64,000 nucleotides of DNA from Olavius algarvensis Delta 4 endosymbiont (GTDB lineage: Bacteria > Desulfobacterota > Desulfobacteria > Desulfobacterales > CAJINA01): positions 1 to 64,000 of the forward strand of contig CAJINA010000021.1 in NCBI GenBank assembly GCA_905176665.1. The letters are read 5' to 3'. The position numbers and the translations under genes are program-made. Below, piece by piece: positions 63,156 through 64,000 of this stretch. How positions within the stretch are numbered: the stretch's first letter is position 1; every line of letters starts with the position of its first letter. The notes under the pieces are model-generated. The model saw only the letters and a program-made list of their open reading frames with translations. It was not told the origin of the DNA and did not search any database.

Positions 63156-63347
63156 ATGGGAAAATGCGAAAACCACCCGGATGTCGAGACGGACTTCAAG
63201 TGCCTGAAGCATGATATATACCTGTGCCCCGCCTGCAGCCGGTGTAACGATCCGGACTTGTATTGTAAATTCCGCACAGCCTGCCCGATTGCCTTTATGG
63301 AAAAAAGCGGCGATACCTGGGGTGAGGATGAATCGCAAAAACCATGA
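63156..63347 (+). CDS. Small Cys/His-rich, probable zinc-binding protein
   Basis: A 63-residue protein with a B-box-like metal-ligand pattern: C-E-N-H-P, then C-L-K-H, C-P-A-C, C-N-D, Y-C-K-F and T-A-C-P-I, giving eight Cys and two His candidates in about 40 residues. This can coordinate two zinc ions. I recall similar short proteins in sulfate-reducing bacteria, but not a function. The ATG follows a weak ribosome site. It stands alone, divergent from the dehydrogenase gene. Confidence 0.65.
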   Translation: MGKCENHPDVETDFKCLKHDIYLCPACSRCNDPDLYCKFRTACPIAFMEKSGDTWGEDESQKP

Positions 63348-63628
63348 GGACTTCCAGGCAAATCCTGCCGCGATACTTTATCTTAAGGACCTTTCAAGGC
63401 CCGGGGTTGCAAAACAATGAAAATAATGTATAATCGATAGGTTAACTGGATAAAGCCCGGTTCGGCGGCAGCTTTCGAAAGCCTTGCGTGACGCGCCCGG
63501 GCGCACCGACCGGTGCAGGTATGGCTGGCGGTAATTATAACATACTGAATATATAAGAAAGATTCCATTGCGCCCGTGAGGGCAAAAGGGGCGACAGCAG
63601 TAGGAACGCCCGCCCCCACAGGAAACAC
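63348..63628. other. Leader region of the DEAD-box gene
   Basis: About 280 bases, AT-rich around 63410-63440 and 63530-63560, with a possible hairpin GCGCCCG...GGGGCG near 63569-63592. Cold-shock helicase genes often have long leaders, but no cold-shock motif was recognised. Confidence 0.3.
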
Positions 63629-64000
63629 ATGGCATTATTCAAAGGCTTCACACTTTTTAAAAGGAGTAGTAAAACAATCGAAAACCAATCCCAAACACCT
63701 CCCGATGGGGTGGACAAACCAAAATTCCTGACCCAGACCCGTTTCGACTCATTCAACCTGCCGGAGGCCCTGCTGGAAGGGCTTAATGACGCCGGCCTTG
63801 TACAGTGCAGCCCCATCCAGGCGCAATCATTGCCCATATCCCTCGCCGGGCAGGACGTGGCCGGCCAGGCCCAGACCGGCACGGGTAAAACCGCGGCGTT
63901 TCTCGTTACGGTATTTAAACGACTCATGGAAATGAAGGACCGTAAACCCGGTATTCCGGCGGCGCTCGTTGTTGCCCCCACCCGGGAACTGGCCCACCAG
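63629..64000 (+). CDS. DEAD-box RNA helicase, 5' part only
   Basis: The first 124 codons of a DEAD-box helicase (RhlB/RhlE-like), cut by the window edge. ATG 63629 follows AGGAAA. After a basic, low-complexity start come the Q motif (F-x-x-F-N at the front, C-S-P-I-Q), motif I A-Q-T-G-T-G-K-T and motif Ia P-T-R-E-L-A. The D-E-A-D box and the second RecA domain lie beyond the window. It should unwind RNA with ATP in ribosome assembly or RNA decay. Confidence 0.9.
   Translation, partial: MALFKGFTLFKRSSKTIENQSQTPPDGVDKPKFLTQTRFDSFNLPEALLEGLNDAGLVQCSPIQAQSLPISLAGQDVAGQAQTGTGKTAAFLVTVFKRLMEMKDRKPGIPAALVVAPTRELAHQ

Noticed and set aside
1..64000. CRISPR array
   Set aside because: The repeats seen are palindromic and scattered, with no regular spacing of short direct repeats and no cas genes.
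1..64000. Insertion sequence or prophage
   Set aside because: No transposase, integrase or phage structural protein was recognised; the inverted repeats found do not flank such genes.

Overview
This window is a stretch of bacterial chromosome, moderately GC-rich, with no phage, transposase, CRISPR array, tRNA or rRNA gene that I could find. The gene set points to an anaerobic, acyl-CoA-metabolising member of the Desulfobacterota (Desulfobacterales-like): a glycyl radical dehydratase, a 1449-residue (R)-2-hydroxyacyl-CoA dehydratase activase-like protein, a Liv transporter beside CoA-type oxidoreductases, a MoeA-LysR fusion, and a small Cys/His protein. This taxonomic reading is inference from gene content, not from a marker gene.

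Layout. 0.2-10.9 kb: CDF metal transporter, TraB-like protein, a MoxR ATPase/VWA protein pair split by two structured repeats, a TPR lipoprotein, CrcB with a DUF190 protein, RidA, a YbaK-type deacylase and a cupin. 11-17 kb: a FadR-type regulator followed by a complete branched-chain amino-acid ABC transporter (livG-livJ-livH-livM-livF). 17-20.3 kb: TetR regulator (frame broken at an A7 run), AcuI-like reductase, a hypothetical protein and a dienelactone hydrolase-like protein. 20.5-27.5 kb: an apparent hydroxyproline-degradation cluster, with a HypD-type glycyl radical enzyme and its activase, a lipocalin, a FadR-type regulator, an ornithine-cyclodeaminase-fold reductase and a trans-3-hydroxyproline dehydratase-like protein; icd follows. 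28.9-35.8 kb: a transporter remnant, a hybrid histidine kinase, then on the minus strand an aminotransferase, a DAO-type flavoprotein and an acyl-CoA dehydrogenase. 36.3-40.1 kb: DMT permease, HAD hydrolase, patatin, cupin, PhzF. 40.1-50.8 kb (minus strand): a frame-broken SPOR protein, the giant activase, an HD-GYP protein, a periplasmic binding protein, phosphomannomutase/phosphoglucomutase and UppP. 51-58.7 kb: methyltransferase, RtcB, AsmA, an MBL-REC-GAF fusion and archease. 58.7-64 kb: two MoeA proteins, a hydroxyacid dehydrogenase, a small Cys/His protein and the start of a DEAD-box helicase.

The most unusual structural signal is a dispersed family of long palindromes in the first 20 kb. 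Four full copies share a fixed framework, but the arms in between differ completely from copy to copy while remaining self-complementary, as expected if folding rather than sequence is conserved. One shortened copy and one larger divergent hairpin look related. The most coherent metabolic unit is the hydroxyproline cluster: the recalled active-site residues of HypD are all present at a constant offset of three, and the proline-racemase-family member carries the Cys/Thr pair of trans-3-hydroxyproline dehydratases.
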